Source: Deltaproteobacteria bacterium
GTDB taxonomy: Bacteria > Desulfobacterota > Desulfobacteria > Desulfobacterales > Desulfobacteraceae
Reading direction: 5' to 3'
Assembly (NCBI GenBank): GCA_013151635.1
Contig: JAADHV010000128.1
Location: 62,001 to 126,000 of the forward strand
Length of the DNA stretch: 64,000 bases
Shown: one piece after another, positions 63,171 through 64,000 of the stretch
How positions within the stretch are numbered: position 1 is the first letter of the stretch
Layout: the number at the start of each line of letters is the position of its first letter
Notes under the pieces: model-generated
Seen by the model: the letters and a program-made list of their open reading frames with translations, nothing else
The model's database searches: none
Told to the model about the DNA's origin: nothing
Position numbers and translations under genes: made by a program

Positions 63171-64000
63171 ATGAGTTTGAAATATATTGATGAATACAGG
63201 GACGCGGGTCTTGCAAGGCAGCTTGTAAAAAAAATTCAGGCTGTAAGTAAAAAAAAACTAAGACTGATGGAGGTATGCGGAACCCATACCATGTCCATTT
63301 TCAGGCATGGAATAAGAAGTGTCCTGCCCGGGGGTATTACACTGCTTTCAGGCCCTGGGTGCCCTGTCTGCGTTACAGCCCAGAAAGATATTGATGCCTT
63401 TGTGGAGCTTACAAAAATTAAGGATGTTATTGTTACAACTTTTGGTGATCTTATAAAGGTTCCCGGATCAGGTTCAAGCCTTGCAAATGAAAAAGCATCC
63501 GGGGCGGATGTCAGGATCGTTTATTCGTTATTTGATGCTGTTAATCTTGCCAGGAAAAATAAAGATAAGGAAATTGTGTTCTGCGGGGTAGGCTTTGAAA
63601 CAACCATCCCGACGATTGCAGCAGGTATTCTCATTGCAGCAGGGGATAAAATTGATAATTTCAGCGTTTATACATCTAATAAGCTCACCCCTCCCGCTCT
63701 TGCAGCCCTGATGGAAACCCCTGATATTGAGATTGACGGGTTTATACTTCCTGGCCATGTCTCTGTGATAACAGGAACCAATGCTTACAGGGATACATTT
63801 GAAAAATATGATATGCCATCGGTGATTACAGGGTTTGAACCCATTGATATCTTAAAGGCCATACTTATTTTAATCCAGCAGAATGAGGAGGGGAAGCCTG
63901 CCCTTGAAAACGCATACCCGAGGGCGGTTTCAGACCAGGGCAATGTAAAGGCAAAAGAGATTATGAACCGGGTTTTTGAGGTTTGCGATGCTCCCTGGAG
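63171..64000 (+). CDS. hypD: Hydrogenase maturation factor HypD (partial, cut by window end)
   Basis: 276 codons of an expected 360-370 are present. HypD is an Fe-S protein that builds the Fe(CN)2CO group with HypC and HypE. Visible motifs: LMEVCGTHTMSIFRHGI, LLSGPGCPVCVTAQ, TTFGDLIKVPGS, FCGVGFETTIPT and ILPGHVSVITGTNAY. It begins 3 bases after hypF. hypE and the hydrogenase genes would be expected downstream. Confidence 0.93.
   Translation, partial: MSLKYIDEYRDAGLARQLVKKIQAVSKKKLRLMEVCGTHTMSIFRHGIRSVLPGGITLLSGPGCPVCVTAQKDIDAFVELTKIKDVIVTTFGDLIKVPGSGSSLANEKASGADVRIVYSLFDAVNLARKNKDKEIVFCGVGFETTIPTIAAGILIAAGDKIDNFSVYTSNKLTPPALAALMETPDIEIDGFILPGHVSVITGTNAYRDTFEKYDMPSVITGFEPIDILKAILILIQQNEEGKPALENAYPRAVSDQGNVKAKEIMNRVFEVCDAPW

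Noticed and set aside
1-64000. CRISPR arrays, tRNA or rRNA genes
   Set aside because: No regularly spaced repeats or recognisable RNA gene sequences were seen by reading; a dedicated scan could not be run.

Overview
The window looks like a chromosomal segment of a moderately AT-rich, strictly anaerobic, completely oxidizing deltaproteobacterium. A Desulfobacteraceae-type sulfate reducer (Desulfobacula/Desulfobacter-like) is my best guess. This is inference from content: a 2-ketoacid:ferredoxin oxidoreductase, many acyl-CoA enzymes, a fused B12-dependent isobutyryl-CoA mutase, PEP-CTERM/TPR proteins, hydrogenase maturation genes and many PAS/GAF histidine kinases. No rRNA, tRNA, CRISPR array or intact insertion sequence was seen.

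Region by region. 1-1.0 kb: tail of an upstream gene, a terminator and a SpoU-type RNA methyltransferase. 1.1-2.1 kb: an unknown protein. 2.1-10.5 kb: a seven-gene minus-strand operon (acyl-CoA dehydrogenase, enoyl-CoA hydratase, biotin-dependent carboxyltransferase, HMG-CoA-lyase-like enzyme, XRE-cupin regulator, acetoacetyl-CoA synthetase, SAM methyltransferase), which reads as leucine/isovalerate breakdown. 10.6-15.9 kb: TPR protein, PEP-CTERM surface protein with a sigma-54-like promoter, and a CopA-type copper ATPase. 16.2-22.4 kb: TetR regulator, then icmF-thiolase-3-hydroxybutyryl-CoA dehydrogenase. 22.5-26 kb: large TPR lipoprotein and a UspA-receiver fusion. 26-34.5 kb: Liv-type ABC transporter with an embedded acyl-CoA ligase, then a second ligase. 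34.7-38.5 kb: two histidine kinases and a response regulator. 38.5-40.8 kb: threonine catabolism (kbl, tdh). 40.8-43.3 kb: a BglII-like restriction-modification island between long direct repeats. 43.4-47.4 kb: radical SAM protein, branched-chain aminotransferase, XRE-cupin regulator and a second acyl-CoA dehydrogenase. 47.4-53.8 kb: hybrid kinase and a VOR-type oxidoreductase operon. 53.9-56.3 kb: an overlapping pair of unknown pathway (homocitrate/isopropylmalate-synthase-like enzyme plus radical SAM protein). 56.6-60.5 kb: SpoIIE-type phosphatase and hybrid kinase. 60.6-64 kb: hypC-hypF-hypD, the last cut by the window end.

The metabolic genes fit one scheme. A Liv transporter and acyl-CoA ligases bring in and activate substrates. 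Aminotransferase plus VOR convert branched-chain amino acids to acyl-CoAs. The 2-10 kb operon takes a C5 branch toward acetoacetate and acetyl-CoA. IcmF rearranges isobutyryl-CoA to butyryl-CoA, which the dehydrogenases, hydratase and thiolase finish. An identical 13-base operator-like sequence precedes the acyl-CoA dehydrogenase operon, the tetR gene and the 34.5 kb acyl-CoA ligase, suggesting that the TetR protein runs a local acyl-CoA regulon.

Most noteworthy: the three-site regulon; the restriction-modification island inserted at the tdh promoter with an imperfect 86-92 bp duplication and a methyltransferase broken at an A8 tract; an HMG-CoA-lyase-like enzyme whose signature cysteine is glutamine; a shared unknown C-terminal module on two receiver proteins; a cysteine cluster inside a kinase ATPase domain; and the radical SAM/DRE-TIM pair.
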